In this document: positions 24,121 through 36,424 of the stretch, piece after piece
How positions within the stretch are numbered: the first letter of the stretch is position 1
How the letters are laid out: the number at the start of each line of letters is the position of its first letter
From: Rhipidocladum racemiflorum
Lineage: Eukaryota; Streptophyta; Magnoliopsida; Poales; Poaceae
Direction: 5' to 3'
Assembly: GCA_036346355.1 (NCBI GenBank)
Contig: CM070572.1
Location: 3,355,001-3,419,000 of the forward strand
DNA: 64,000 nucleotides
The notes under the pieces: generated by a model
Database searches by the model: none
What the model was told of the DNA's origin: nothing
What the model saw: only the letters and a program-made list of their open reading frames with translations
Program-made: the position numbers and the translations under genes

Positions 24121-26574
24121 CTCCCGTGGCCGCCGCCGCCGCCCCCGGCGTCGTCTCGCGCCCGACATGGCGCCAGCCTCGCGCCTCGCGCCTCTCCGTC
24201 TTGTTGCCTCGCGCCTCGCCGCCGCAGCGTGGACCGCCGCGATGCCACCTACTTAGCGCCGGTCGTCAGCCTTGTCGCTGCCGCCGCCTGTCGCCATCCG
24301 CCACGCTCGGCCGCTTGCCTCCTGCTCGGCTATAAAGCCGCCCCAACCCCGCCTCTCAAACTCGCCCGCTCCTCCCTTCCGGTGAGCCTCCTCTCCTCTC
24401 GCCTCCGCTCGCCTCACGTCGCCACACCAAAACCCGCCTCCCTGTTTCTAACCCTAACCGCTTGCCGCCATTGTGACGGGCCCCACCCGTCGACCCCTCC
24501 TCCATACTGTTGTGGTGTCGCCCTTCCTCGCCCGTTCCCTCCGCGTGGGCCGACCCACGCCACGCCCCGCGCTCGCCCGCCTCCAAGCCGCCAGGGCGAG
24601 TGGGCCTCGGCCCGTTAAGCCCAGCCAAAGCCGGCCCGTTCCAGTCGGAACAGTAAAACCGATTTTCGGTTTTTAATTTAAATATTAAATTCCGAAAATT
24701 CGTTTTTAATTCCAAAAATAGCCCAGAAAATCCAGAAAAATCCTGGAAAAACCCAGAGCCCCACCAAATACATATTCCGAACCGTCTCGATCCCCCGAGT
24801 CCAAAAATGCCGTCCGTTCCCAAATCCGAGACCCCGAAAATTCCCAAAATCCCAGAATTGCCCTCCGTTCTCTTCCGACTCGGTTTCCAGTTTCAGTTTC
24901 CGTTTCAGTCCCAGTTATTGTTTTGTCGTTTATTTATGTTGGTTGTCCTTTCCGCGCTAGATTCGCCCGTTGAGACGCCAGTGGAGCAAGAGCAGTCCCT
25001 GGAGCCGGAGCAGACGTTGGACCAGACGGGAGCCCCGTACGACTACTTCCTCTACGATTCGTCCAATCCAGCTGCCGAGCAAGGCAAGCCGTACACCTTT
25101 GATCATGTTGATCCAATCATGCCATGCTATAGTATTAATTATTTTATATCGCATTATTTTACTGTATGTTGAATTATTGAAAACAGTATTTTAGAATGAC
25201 ATGATACCTAGGTAATGCCGAATTGCTCATGGAACTTCATTGAAAAATGTTGAACCCTATTAAATCCTTTGTAACCCTAGTTAAATGCTTATTGCTATGA
25301 TAGGTTAGATTATACTGCTAGATTAATTAAAAACTTGGAAATTAAGAGAAAATGCTGCCGAATCTCGGATTCGGATGTTTGTAAAAGTGCTACAGCCTGG
25401 GGGACAGTATCGGAGTAATCCCGGAGTGGATGAGATTCCGATCCGCGGCTGATGATTAATGACTTGGTTGTCTGGTGGCCGGTACTATGGGTACCGAGTT
25501 GGGTTTGTGGATTGAAGGCTTGGTCTTTGGCAGTGTAAGGTTAATAATCCCCTTGAGCAAAGTAAGTAACTTAGTTTCCGCTCAACCACAGGTCGAACTA
25601 GTCGGTGGACCAGTATCCGATATAGCACAGTAGGTTAGTCATTCCTGAGATAATAATTGGACTTATTGGTGGTACTATTCTCTGGAGAGAATAGGGACCG
25701 GCCTTCCCGGCAGGGAAGTGTACCGGAGGGGTGGAACGGGAATGGTCCGTAGGGACATTCTTGGTTCTCACAACGGTAGATGCTAATGGGGACCGTGAGT
25801 CCAAGGTAGCTGTATATCTATCGGTTAACAACTAAAGGACAGGAATGATTAAACGAAATGCTATGATGATCTAAACTGGGCCACATGCATTTAAGTTGCA
25901 TGAAAACCCGTGATTGGCATTAAAGGTTGTAGATATCTTGTGGGTAAAGCCGAGCACCTCTGCAGAGTTAATCTTAATGGTAATCGATTACGCCGTACTT
26001 TCGGTTAATGAAGTTAAGTTTGAACTGGGGTGACACCCGTAGCTAAGCTCAAGTTACTGTTTTGGTAATTTTGGAATGAGTTGGTCGTTGTTGTTGAACT
26101 TGTGGAACACCCCCCTTACTATTTATTTATAGTCTGTGCTTCAAATGTAAAATGAGTTAGAAAATAAAACTGCATCCAGATACTTAACCCTATTGCCATC
26201 CTTTGAATACCCCTACATGTAGTATTCAATGGTTCCGTACGACTTGTGTTGAGTACTCTGTACTCACCCTTGCCCAAAACCCCTTTCAGAGTTCGAAGAT
26301 GCCGGAGTCTACCAGGAGATCGTAGATGGCGATTTAGTCTGGTTTTAGGTCTTTGTCTTCGCTCAGGCCCTGCCTGTGGTTTCTTTCTTTTGGTAATGTA
26401 ATCTAGAAGTTTGGATGCTTCCTTTTGTAAAAACTCGGCCGTTAGGCCATCTATTTAAATAAAAGTGTTTGAAGTTGCTTTTGTCAGGCAATTGTACTCT
26501 TGTTTTCCAACAGTTAGTCTTCCTGGATAACTGTTGTGAGTTTTCGCACTGCCCTTAAAAAGGCGGTCCGTCAC
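24120..26574 (+). mobile_element. large LTR-like retroelement sequence
   Basis: The layout matches a grass gypsy LTR. There is a TATA box (GGCTATAAAGCC, about 24329-24340), a GC-rich leader, a short acidic open frame at 24957-25140, a GAGTACTCTGTACTCACCCTTGC-type box at about 26251-26272 that I associate with grass gypsy LTRs, an AATAAA signal at about 26456-26462, and a TCACA end near 26574. No 5' terminus, target duplication, primer site or gag-pol was found, so boundaries are approximate and it may be a truncated solo LTR. Confidence 0.5.
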
Positions 26575-26878
26575 ATTTCCGAGGATCCAGAAAGAGCATA
26601 CACTAAAAAAAAAGAGAACAGCAGAAAGGAGAGCTTGCATAGCTGTATGGACTATGGTGTATGTAGTAATAATATGTGTTTATCTTTACCACATGTTGTT
26701 CATCTGTCCAACTACTATCAATCGTGTCATTCATATGTTAGTTTTTGTTAGTGAGAATAATGCAGAAGAAGAGGGCTATTCCAATTCTAAACAACTTCGA
26801 ATTGATTGAGACAGCAGTTGAAAATTTGAAATATGGTCGCTGGGGCAGTGGCTGTGCACATCGACGGATTCTATATAT

Positions 26879-27253
26879 GGGGCTGTTCGGTTGCTGTATC
26901 TCCTTAGTCTGTTCCTTATGAGGTTATCCTGGTTGATTGGAGACAGGCTAAACTGATGCATGTGGATGTTGTTTGGTTGTCTGCATGAGCTAAACCTGAC
27001 TATGAAGAGATGATGTTTGGTTGGTTGCATAAGCTGAACCTACTAACACAGAGTGCATCTATTACCGCAACAACTTGCACGACTCGGGCCTGGTCGAGCG
27101 GATACGCCCAAAATTCTCGTTCCCGACGGGTCTGGCTGGGAGAGGAAAATTGCACGACTCAGACCGGCTAGGATGGACGTCCAGACAACCAAACAACATG
27201 ATTTTACATTCATAGATGCAAAACTCAATATATACAGAGAACCAAATAACTCC
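26879..27253. mobile_element. Tourist-like MITE, tentative
   Basis: The ends GGGGCTGTTCGGTTGCTG and a complementary AACCAAATAACTCC are imperfect inverted repeats of the GGGxCTGTTTGGTT kind seen in many grass MITEs. A clear target duplication is not visible. Confidence 0.45.
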
Positions 27254-27604
27254 TGTATGTATGTGCTAGGCTCATCAGCGCATGTGCATGGATGCATGGC
27301 GACGAAGCGTCTGTGCAGTGCGTATGGATTGGACTAAAAGCTGTCGATTCATGCCCATATCTTTTCCATGGTGAGACAACCGATGGCTACATGGATACGT
27401 TTTTCTTTCTTTTCCATCCAGTCATTCTTCTGCATGCAGAGGCTTCAAAAGATGAGCAAGGAGAATGTTCTGTCGAGTGTGCTACTCACTGGTATATGTG
27501 AGTGTGCCTTTATTAGTGTAGCAATCTCCTTCCCTCCTCCCCAAACTATACTAATCGTTGAGCTTTTGTCTTTATCGATTGCACCCTCCCTTTCTATACT
27601 TAGT
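27254..27604. other. intergenic, nothing recognised
   Basis: Short open frames only; no domain, RNA gene or clear repeat is seen. Confidence 0.4.
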
Positions 27605-27852
27605 TATTGTCTTAAATACATATATAGTTAAATTTTTGAAATTTTGATCGTCAATATGTTTTTAAATATTTAAATTAGATACATGAAAACTACATGCGTA
27701 GATTTATCTTAAATGTACTTTTATAATATTATAATCCCATTAGGTTTTATAAATATATTACAATAGAAATTAGTGATTAAAGCTGTATTTTAGAGACCAT
27801 ATCGATGCCTAAAATGATAACTATTTATGGTCAGATAAAGTACTACTAGTAG
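27605..27852. mobile_element. Stowaway-family MITE copy 1, degraded
   Basis: The core shares long stretches with the copies at 44218, 48239, 48497, 52847, 53110 and 54207: AAATATTTAAATTAGATACATG, then TACTTTTATAATATTATAAT, then TTTTATAAATATATTA. The outer ends are eroded. Confidence 0.7.
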
Positions 27853-28171
27853 TAGAACATGTTGTGCTGAGCTGATATCTTCTCACCATAGATATTTTTT
27901 GCCTCCCTCGATGACAATTCAGCCATGTTCACCCATGCCTGCACATGTTGAGGAATCAGCGTCAGCAAAAAAAAAAAAAAAAAAAGAGAGAGTGCCTAGC
28001 ATGAAGCAGACGTCCACACCACGACCCTTTGAAAGTGGCTTCGCATGATCTCTCTGCTTGGGCACCATCCATCATTCTGTTCATGCCGAATGGGTGCAAA
28101 AAAATCTCGTTGGAATTCTTCGTTTGCGACACTGCTAAAGTCGAACAATGGTTAGTGCCTTAATCAGCAGT
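27853..28171. other. intergenic with poly-A tract
   Basis: A run of about 20 A bases at 27967-27985 precedes AGAGAGAG. It could be a retroposed tail, but no body is recognised upstream. Otherwise nothing supported. Confidence 0.35.
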
Positions 28172-28333
28172 TAGGGATGCAAATGGGCCGGCCCTAGGGT
28201 CATCTTTGACCCACTCTAGTTCATTTGTTTGCACTAAAACTTAAAATGTGAACTAAAAATTAAGTTTTTAGTGCAAACAAATAAACTAAAATGGGTCAAA
28301 GAAGACCCTAAGGTCAGCCCATTTGCATCCCTA
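28172..28333. mobile_element. hAT-type MITE, 162 bp
   Basis: The ends TAGGGATGCAAATGGGC and GCCCATTTGCATCCCTA are perfect inverted repeats with the 8-bp duplication TCAGCAGT (28164-28171 and 28334-28341). The whole element is close to palindromic. The first bases match the element at 43759. Confidence 0.9.
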
Positions 28334-28489
28334 TCAGCAGTAGTGGCGAAATCAGAAAAAGAAAAAAAGGAAAGAAAATTCAGTGGTAGTGGCCTGTAGC
28401 TAGGGAAGGCCACTCTTTGCCACAGGGGGGACAAGCATTACGTGAAGAAATAGAAGGCATGAAGCAAACTAGCAACTGATAATCAAGAT

Positions 28490-29100
28490 GATCATTATCC
28501 CGATGAAATCTCGGATTTCACTCTCTCTCCCGCGATTCATAATCCTGGCAAATAAAAAAATTCAAATTGCTACAGTAATTTCAAAAAATTCGATGAAACT
28601 AGATTTCGATCTCCCAGAACGAAATTGCTACAAAATCAATACAGAATCGGATTTTGACCGGAGTAACATGTGACCTATTGGTCAGAGGGCGGCTGGTTTT
28701 GAATACTGAGAGCCGGGTTCGAGTATTCACCGGCGCTGAGTCTTTTTAAAAAATAGCAGGCAGATGCTGAAAATTCAAGTACACAAATATTATGGTAGAA
28801 TCGCAGTGCGCTCATGCAGTAGATCTTGGGTTCAACGGTGCCAAATGCGGGATTCAATCCCAAAGACCAAGAGGATGGGTTTCAGCGCCTTTAACCAACT
28901 TGCCAATATTACATTCTTGCCATAGAAGAGTTAGACTAATTTATGTAGTCTGAGAACCATTTTGAGATAGGTTAAAAATTGCCGAGATTCTCGGTGATTT
29001 CAATCGAAATATCAAACATATTACTTTTTTATAAAAAAATCAAATTGAATTTTTTTTTTCATTTGGAAAACGAAATTTAAAACTCTGGCACTAACCGCAC
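28490..29100. repeat. CGAAATTTCGGATT-type repeat with SINE-like inserts
   Basis: The outer parts (28500-28670 and 28970-29090) are rich in GAAAT/CTCGG motifs like the hAT MITE at 30294. The middle holds two tRNA-promoter-like stretches. On the + strand, GGTCAGAGGGC (28680-28690) is followed by GGTTCGAGTAT (28714-28724). On the minus strand, 28913 downward reads GTTGGTTAAAGGCGC then GGGATTGAATCCC. These resemble pol III A and B boxes of SINEs. Neither folds as an intact tRNA. Confidence 0.35.
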
Positions 29101-29839
29101 ACTCGTATCATTGAACCTATTCTGCCACGTTTGTCAGTAAACATAGGCAGGAGCTAGCTTTTTTCACGTAGTCAAGAATCATTTACTATACTTATACTTA
29201 CAGGGGGTCCTGGTCAATCGATCCTTCAGTCAGTTCGTACCGCCAAAAATCTTTCCCATACAAAAAAAAACTGCAACCTTCCTGCCCCTACATCATTCAT
29301 CAGGTGATCAGGTCCCCTGCTCTCCTGCATGCAATTTTCAGATATATCGAGCATACAAAAAAATCGCACCCATCTTTCTTACCGCTCATAATAAAATGCA
29401 AGGAAAATATTCAGTATAACCAGTTTTATTATATAATCTTTGTAAAAAAAATTAAAAATCTTGAAAAATAATCATACTTACGAGATATGAATTTATGCAA
29501 TCTTATAAAATTTAAAAACCAAAATCAATTGTATTTGAAACATATAGAAAAAACAAATTCAATCTAAATAGTGATTTTCACTTTTCAATATTATTTATCT
29601 CACTGTTTGTCAATTTTGTATATTTCAAATACGATTGATTTTGGTTTTAAAATTTTATATAGTTGTAGAAGCTAGCCTCCCCTATGCATGATAATTTTTT
29701 TTAAGAATTTTTAAAAATCTTATACATATAATTTCTTGTGGGACACGATAAAGATAGTTTATATTGGGTATGCACCTTAAATCTTAGGACTGACAAAGTG
29801 ACAAGACGGCGTTTGTGTTCTTGGCATGTTGTGAATTTA
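29101..29839. other. AT-rich intergenic with inverted repeat
   Basis: Sequence near 29490-29535 (TTATAAAATTTAAAAACCAAAATCAATTGTATTTGAAA) is partly complementary to 29620-29660, giving a loose foldback of about 170 bp that may be a decayed MITE. No gene is seen. Confidence 0.35.
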
Positions 29840-30071
29840 GGGTGTGTTTGGTTGCTTGTACCAAGTGGTACATGTATAAGATAGTTCAAGAAAAAACTCA
29901 TCCATGCGTTTGGTTGCTTGAATGGAACCATCCCATCCTGGACCAAGTGGTACAATTTTAAGGAATATTTCCTCTAGATGCTGAACCATCTCGTTCACCC
30001 AAAATAATGGAACAAAATGGTACAGGACCATCCCATCCCATTCAACCTCATCCCACGAACCAAACGCACCC
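29840..30071. mobile_element. MITE with GGGTGTGTTTGGTT ends
   Basis: The 14-bp ends GGGTGTGTTTGGTT and AACCAAACGCACCC are inverted, with one mismatch, and further TGGTAC motifs occur on both sides inside. No convincing target duplication is present. This end type is common in grass PIF/Tourist or hAT MITEs. Confidence 0.65.
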
Positions 30072-30293
30072 AGTTCACTTCAATGTAGTGGTGGTGATTT
30101 GATCATCTTGATAAAAATAAAGAATAAAGTAGAAATCTGCTCGAGACTAGAAATTTGGGAGTTTTTTTTCCCCCTTCATGTACTTCAGCACTAGGAACAC
30201 TATTGATGTGGTAAATTAGTCTCTGGCGACACACTTACAGTTTAAAATTTAAAGTCATGTCTGTTTCTGCCAAGACCACCAATGATGTTGAGA

Positions 30294-30756
30294 CAAGGTT
30301 CAAAATCTCGCCGAAATTCGGTGAAATATCGGATTTTGGAACCCCCGAATTTTATAATCCCAGTGAAATTAAGAAAATCCTAAAAAAATTCAAAGTGCTA
30401 CAGTATCTATAATCTCGCCGAGAACTCGGTGAATTTGACCGAACTCTCGGCAAATTTGCCAAGATTTGACTAAAACTTGATCGGATTGGATTTTTCACGT
30501 CGTTTCCCACGTGGGATAGTCGTTAGATCATAATTTTGGCGAAATTGAAAAAACCCTAAAAAATTCAAAGTATGACGGTGCGTAAAATCTCGCCGAAATC
30601 TCAGCAAATTTGACAGGATTTGACTAAAACTTGACCGGATTCAAATTTTGGTTTTTGTATTTCGTTCGGATTTCTTCCGAAATAACATGATCTCGGCGAA
30701 ATTTCGGATTTCAGCATGTGACGAGATTTAATCCGAAAATAAATTTTGAAACCCTG
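30294..30756. mobile_element. hAT-type MITE, 463 bp
   Basis: The ends CAAGGTTCAAAATCTCG and a complementary TTTTGAAACCCTG are flanked by the perfect 8-bp duplication TGTTGAGA (30286-30293 and 30757-30764). The interior is built from degenerate GAAATTCGG/CTCGCCGA units repeated in tandem. The same kind of text appears near 28500 and 28990. Confidence 0.85.
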
Positions 30757-31189
30757 TGTTGAGATGGTGTAGCCTGTTGTTTATTTGTTTATGTACCGCC
30801 TTTCTCTGCTCAGTTTGGATATGAGCGAGAATTTATTGACACAGCTGCCTTTGCTATTGAGATTTGAGAAGGAATGGAACTATATTGCATTTGTTTGGAT
30901 CAAACTATCAATCTTTATGGTTTGAGGCTTTTGAGATTTTGGTTGCTTCGAGCCTTCGACTGTACAATAGCTATTGCCTACTCACTTGTTATGGACGCAT
31001 TGTTTTTATTTTTCATGAGTATGTTTCTATCTTATAATGTGTTTGAACTTTAGAGGCCGTTTCTGATAGAATTATGCTGGTGTGCTAGGAGTCTGATGAT
31101 TTATTTCTGTTTCTCGAACCTTCTCTTGGATTGTATTATCTGATTAAGAAGTTGTACTGAATTGTAACCGGTGATTCATGCTTGCTGTG

Positions 31190-31824
31190 GGAAATTTTCG
31201 TACTTGATACAAGATTTGACCCATATTCACAAAACGATACAACACTTTCGCGTATTTATAAAAAAACCCACTTATACCCGGAATTTGAAAATCCGGTTAT
31301 GCATACCCGGAATTTCAAATTCCGGGTATGGCGTTTTCGGTTTCCTAAATCTCGGGTATCACGTATATGTCCCATACCCGGTTTAGCACGGTTTTGACAC
31401 GGTATGGGGTATTTTTTTTATTTTAGCACGGTTTTGACTAACAAAAATAGGGAAAAGAGTCCCATACATGGTTTTTGAAAAACCGGGTATGGGTGTGTGT
31501 GTGTGTGTATTGCTTATTTTAGCACTGTTTTGACTAAACAAAAAAAAACCTACCCCGTACTTGATTTTTCAAAAAAACCGAGTATGGGGCATTTTTTGGC
31601 TTATTTTAGCACTGTTTTAACTAACAAAAAAATATATCCTATACAAATATGCAATGTCCGAGATCTGGGAAACCGAATACGCCATACCCGGAGTTTGAAA
31701 TTCCGGGTATACATAACCGGAATTTCAAATTTCGGGTATTAATGGGTTTTTTTTTGTAAATACGCGAAAGTGTTGTATCGTTTTGTGAATACGGGTCAAA
31801 TCTTGTATCAAATACGAAAAATTC
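31190..31824. mobile_element. Mutator-type long-TIR element, 635 bp
   Basis: Long inverted arms of about 150-180 bp begin GAAATTTTCGTACTTGATAC and end with the near complement. The flanking duplication TGCTTGCTGTG (31179-31189 and 31825-31835) is 10-11 bp. The centre contains three direct copies of TTTTAGCACGGTTTTGACTAAC-like sequence about 100 bp apart. There is no transposase. Confidence 0.88.
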
Positions 31825-32061
31825 TGCTTGCTGTGTGGTCCTTGCATTACTTCTTAGTCTTGCCTTTAATGTTATGACACATTAGATATTTCATTTGGAT
31901 AAGATTGTCTAGTGGTTCCACTAAATAACCTTCAGCTAATTTATACTAGCTTTAAAAACAATTCACTTCATTGTACCATCCTTTCCTAGTTATTAAAATT
32001 TCTTCTTGATTTTGTATGATTGCTACTATTGCTAATTACTATTCACGATTCATGTTTTTAG

Positions 32062-32163
32062 ATTGCATCTGACCGTCTGAAGCACAAAGTATTTGAGGTT
32101 TCCTTGGCCGACCTTCATGGCGATGAGGACCAGGCTTACAGTTACAGGAAGATCAGAATATGC
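32062..32163 (+). pseudogene. orphan exon of ribosomal protein S3a
   Basis: After an AG acceptor at 32060-32061 the frame reads IASDRLKHKVFEVSLADL then HGDEDQAY and RKIRI. This closely matches the second-exon region of eukaryotic 40S ribosomal protein S3a (eS1). Two extra residues (Ser-Tyr), caused by a 6-bp duplication of the TTACAG type, interrupt the conserved AYRKI, and the frame then drifts to a stop near 32180. No other S3a exon was found nearby. The fragment is probably a relic of a truncated duplicate or was carried by a transposon. The preceding 31825-32060 reads like intron. Confidence 0.8.
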
Positions 32164-33416
32164 CGTTTATTTTCCTGAGTTTTTTAATAATGCGATGCTT
32201 ACCAATTACCATATATGGTAATATGGCAATGTTGATCTGTGCTTGTCAGCAATATACGTTGTATAAGCCTTTTTGAACTTTTTAAAAAAATCAGCAGTGA
32301 CTACTTTCTACGAACACTGGACGATATTGCATTCTAAATTAAAGTGTGAGATTTAGTGTCATCAACTGCGTCTCTTTTTTTTTGTATTGGAAGATGTCAG
32401 TCTTGGATAGCACAAACGACTACTAATAAATTTTGAGGGCTTCAACCACCTTTTACAAATTGGATACTATAGCTGAGTTTACTTTCTTAAAAAATGATCC
32501 CGTACTAGGTTATTAATCGCTGAATATTGGCACAGCATGCATTCGGAAGCATTTTAGTATGTCCTTCATTCATTGTTGAGATCTTGGAAATTGATTTGCC
32601 TGCTAATGTATATATATAACCCAAAAAAATAAAGTCGTTACAACATAGTTTTTACAACAACAAAAATGCAGGTAATCGTTACAACGTAGCGGTTACAATA
32701 TAGCCGATACGATGGCTATTAGAATAAATTTCAAATTTCTGCGTTAAAAAATAACCGTTCGAATTTTTTACAGTAAAAAATTAAATATTGCTCGTATGAC
32801 GATTATGAAATATTTTTTTTTTGGAGAATTCTGTATATAGGATATAGGGATCTAGATTTGAAAAAAAATGCTGTTAGAGATGGTATAAATACCTGCATTA
32901 TTTACCATCGTAAATCCGAAAACCTAGTAAATGGAGGTACCATGCATTCACAGCGTGGAGTGATATCAATCATCACTGACACAAGGAAAGGAAGGAGGAG
33001 GGAAGGAGAAGAGAGGAGTGGAGACGGCATCGGCGAGATTTTTGAGGGGGCGACAGCAGACAGCAACTACGGGGTCAGGGCCACACACTGCTGAATCGCT
33101 CGAGCAGCCATCACTCTCTCGTCAGTCACTCATCACCAGCTGAGCTGCACTGGCCGCGAATTCTCCAACCTTTGCTTTGCTTTTGACCGCATCTTGACCA
33201 CCCCCTCACCGTCCGCTGCCTGTACCACGACCACGAGCCAGATTAATCACCTCTTCGGTTCTTCTATTCGGGTCTTAACCACGTGCCTAACTAGCTGATG
33301 GCATCCACTTGAAGAGCTTGTTTGTTTGTTTTTTAGTACTGCATTTGCTTCCTGATTAAGCTTCCCATTTCTTGTTTTCTTCCTAATTAAACGGGCATTC
33401 TGTGGTTCGTTTTGAC
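32164..33416. other. intergenic, nothing recognised
   Basis: AT-rich, with a short GTTACAACRTAG repeat cluster at 32635-32720 and a purine-rich stretch at 32980-33060. No gene, RNA or clear element. Confidence 0.4.
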
Positions 33417-33672
33417 GACTATCTCCAACGGCTTCCCTTCCCCCTTTAAATCCCTTTCGCGAATAGATCTCAAGTGCTCCAGCGATTTCCCTTCACGATT
33501 TCCTTGAAAGGAATTCAAACAGTGAATCTCTTTATGAAGGGGTTCTCTCTCCAATCCTTACACAAATTCTCTTGGGATAATCCTGTTGGAGATAATAGAA
33601 AATAAAAGGAAATGAATATGGGGAAGAGAATGGGGAAGAGAATGGAACGAAGAGAAATTGATGGAGATAGTC
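33417..33672. mobile_element. Tourist-like MITE (GACTATCTCC family), copy 1
   Basis: The ends GACTATCTCCAAC and GGAGATAGTC are inverted repeats, and the interior contains AGGGATTTG/CAAATCCCTT-type motifs. A second copy of nearly the same length (50456-50708, in inverted orientation) has a clean TTA duplication, so the family belongs to PIF/Harbinger. This copy has no clear TSD. Confidence 0.7.
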
Positions 33673-34460
33673 TATCGCGATTGCGTTCTGTCACCTCGTG
33701 GTGGCTGCTGCTGCCTGGTCAGGACTCAGGAGGACCAGGAGGAGGCGTCAGTGTATTCTTTAGTGGAGGAAGTCTGTTCAGTTAATCATGATGGCGCTTT
33801 TAGTACTCCAATATTGTCAGTTTGCAAGGCTGATTGCTTCGATATCATGGGGAAAAAATTTTGAAAAAAAAAAAGAAAAGACAATCGCAAGTGCTAGATA
33901 ACTGTTCCTAGACTCGAGACGACAATAACGGTTTCTCGACTACGAGTAGAGAAAAATGCATTTCATGTGCATACTTATTTCCTGGACCAATGGTACTGAC
34001 GAGAAGTCTTACAATTTAATAGAAAGCTCGTCCGTATATTAGAGGTTCATTTAACGTAATAGTTGCTCCTACGACTATGATTCAAAGGAACCCATTTTTT
34101 TCCTTTAGTAACAAATTGATCGAAAGCTAATGACGATCAATTATGATCAGGAGATGATCAGTTGTATAGTTTTATAAACTCCGACCAGATAAACTGATCA
34201 GAAAATATGACAGTTTCCTACGTAATTAATGTGAGAACGGTTATTTCTGTCTTTGGTAATTTACGAAGGCTAACCAAAGGGCATGATAGTTAACTAAAGA
34301 ATGCGTATTTAACAGTACTAAATGCCATCCATAAATGGGTGGCCTATGTTTCCTAAAAGACAATTCGAAATCATTCATGTAACATTTTTTTCTGTCCATG
34401 CCAATAAAGTATCAACTTGATTATGCTATCTCATTTTATTTATTTTCTCGTAAGTTTCAT
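33673..34460. other. intergenic, nothing recognised
   Basis: No coding domain is recognised. Short open frames at 33658-33864 start inside the MITE and have no family features. Possibly degraded LTR or leader of the adjacent gag relic. Confidence 0.35.
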
Positions 34461-36090
34461 AGGGGGCTCTAGGTCCCGATCATTGACAGTTGATGCTAAA
34501 AGGAGGAATGGATGTGAGATTTTCTACCCCAAGTATGTTCCTAAGGGAGATCCTAAACCATTTGCAACCAAATCGTTGGGAATGAGACGATATTGCTACC
34601 CCAAGCAACTCTGAGGGCGAGTACTTCCCTGCTCCTGTCTCAGCTAGAGAGACAGGTAACCATGATGTTAATGCCATAGACGATGCCAATGCTGAGATTT
34701 CGGTAGAATCATTTCTAGACCATCTACTTCGAGATCTCGACTACTACCCCTCCTCTGAGGATGACGGGACATTTTTCACCCTCCATCTGCTCTGACTTCC
34801 ATATATGTTTGTCCATCAACGCCGATGAGATAGACAAAAAACAGGCGTCACGTGAACGTGTGGTCCAAGAGCAAGCCAACCGTTTGGCACTAGAAAAATG
34901 CAACTAGTTGCTGCCGCCAAATAGAAGGCAATGGAGGAGGCCCATCGCCAATACCGTACAATGAATCAGGGACATCGAGGTGGCACAATGCTAAGATAGG
35001 CGGAAATTGCCCTCAACAACATTCGCCAACAATGCCCCAGGTCGCCCGCATGGCAACGGAACGAGATCTTAACGTAGTACTATCTCCTTCGATGGAACAC
35101 ATTCGCATACTATCAAATGAGATCCTCAACCACCAGGCGGGAGGAAACAACGAGCATGACTTCTTAGTCATTCGTTCATTTGCTGCCGACCGATGATAGG
35201 TTGCTGCAAAAGTACATAATATTTCACAATCTTCAATGTCCTAGATCAGTTTTCAGACATACCACTCAGCCTTTGGACATCGCCATCACTACAACGACCA
35301 CTGTCAAGAAAACAATCCGCACCAACATAGCGTTTTCAAAAGGGTGGGCCTGGGTGAGCGATCTAAGCATGTTCGGGGACAACTTTGTTCTCCCAGTAAT
35401 CTTGATGAATGTCAACATCCGACCACGTTTGGGGCCATATACAGGGCGTATGGTTTTCTCGCTAGGGTTAAGAAAAGTTACTTGGCCTGAGTAATTCAAA
35501 CCATGGCATTTAGAGAGTTTTGATGAGACTCAGGATCATTTAGAGTTCCTCTAGATTTACACTACCAACGTTCAGGCTATGCGGTGATGAGAAGATAATG
35601 GATAATCACTTACCCATTGTATTAAAAGGATCTGCTCGGATATGGTTATTTAATCGCCTGTAAAGTACTATTTATAGTTGAAAAACTTTATGTCAGGTTA
35701 TTTTAAACAACTTTTAAACCAAGCCAAGGAAAAATGATCATTTACATCATCTTCGTTGAACATCCGGAGAAAATTTACATTAAATTATTAAGAGGCCTGT
35801 AGAATTGCGCAACACCATTTCTAACATTATTGATAATTATGCTATTCGAGCATTTAATAAGACGGTGTGCTACAAGAGATTCATAGAAGAAATAAGCATC
35901 CACCCGCCAAGAATCATATTAGAGTTATTTGACATGGTTGATCGCTACTATGACGATTAAAAGGCTTTAACAAGAAAGAGTCAAAGAAGCAGATTAGATC
36001 TGAAAGATCGCAGTGGCAAAATCAAAATAAAGAATAAGATGAAGCCTTCATCAAGAGAGGTCGAGCCTCCTTGTCACGGCACCTGTTACC
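34460..36090 (+). pseudogene. dead Ty3/gypsy gag region
   Basis: Broken frames on the + strand match the layout of a gypsy gag. A linker ends in a W-P-E/K-F-P-like motif near 35484, then comes a YTTNVQAM segment (about 35555-35580), then HLPIVLKGSARIWLFNRL (about 35605-35660), the conserved gag core, and then basic, degenerate text to about 36090. Many stop codons and frameshifts are present, so it codes for nothing. Upstream, 34640-35300 carries Gln/Ala-rich remnants typical of the gag N-terminal region. No pol domains or LTRs were found next to it. Confidence 0.65.
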
Positions 36091-36424
36091 GAGCCGCTGC
36101 CGCCTTACTATTGCGCCCATAGTGCTGAGTACCTGGTTACATGCGGTTTTAAGTCCATAGTCGAAAAATGACTAGTTATTTTTGTAATTGCATTTATGTG
36201 CAAACTAAATTTGCTTGAATAAAAGTGCGATGCAGTGGGAAAAGTTCAGGGACTCCAATAGTCCATTTTTTTTTCGTACACCTCCCTTCAATGAAACTCG
36301 CGATCTCACATGTATTTTTATCTGTATTTATTCGCATGCATCCAAGAGGAATGGAAGTAGGAAAGCAAAGCAAAGGAAGTGGCCGTATCCAAATCCGTCT
36401 GGCTCTTCAACTTGTCGTTCACAT

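Noticed and set aside
28675..28750. Possible tRNA gene
   Set aside because: A/B-box-like motifs are present but no acceptor or anticodon stem forms; kept only as SINE-like.
35180..35494. A 104-codon open frame that looks like a separate gene
   Set aside because: Lies in the middle of the gag relic with broken frames either side; treated as part of the dead retroelement.
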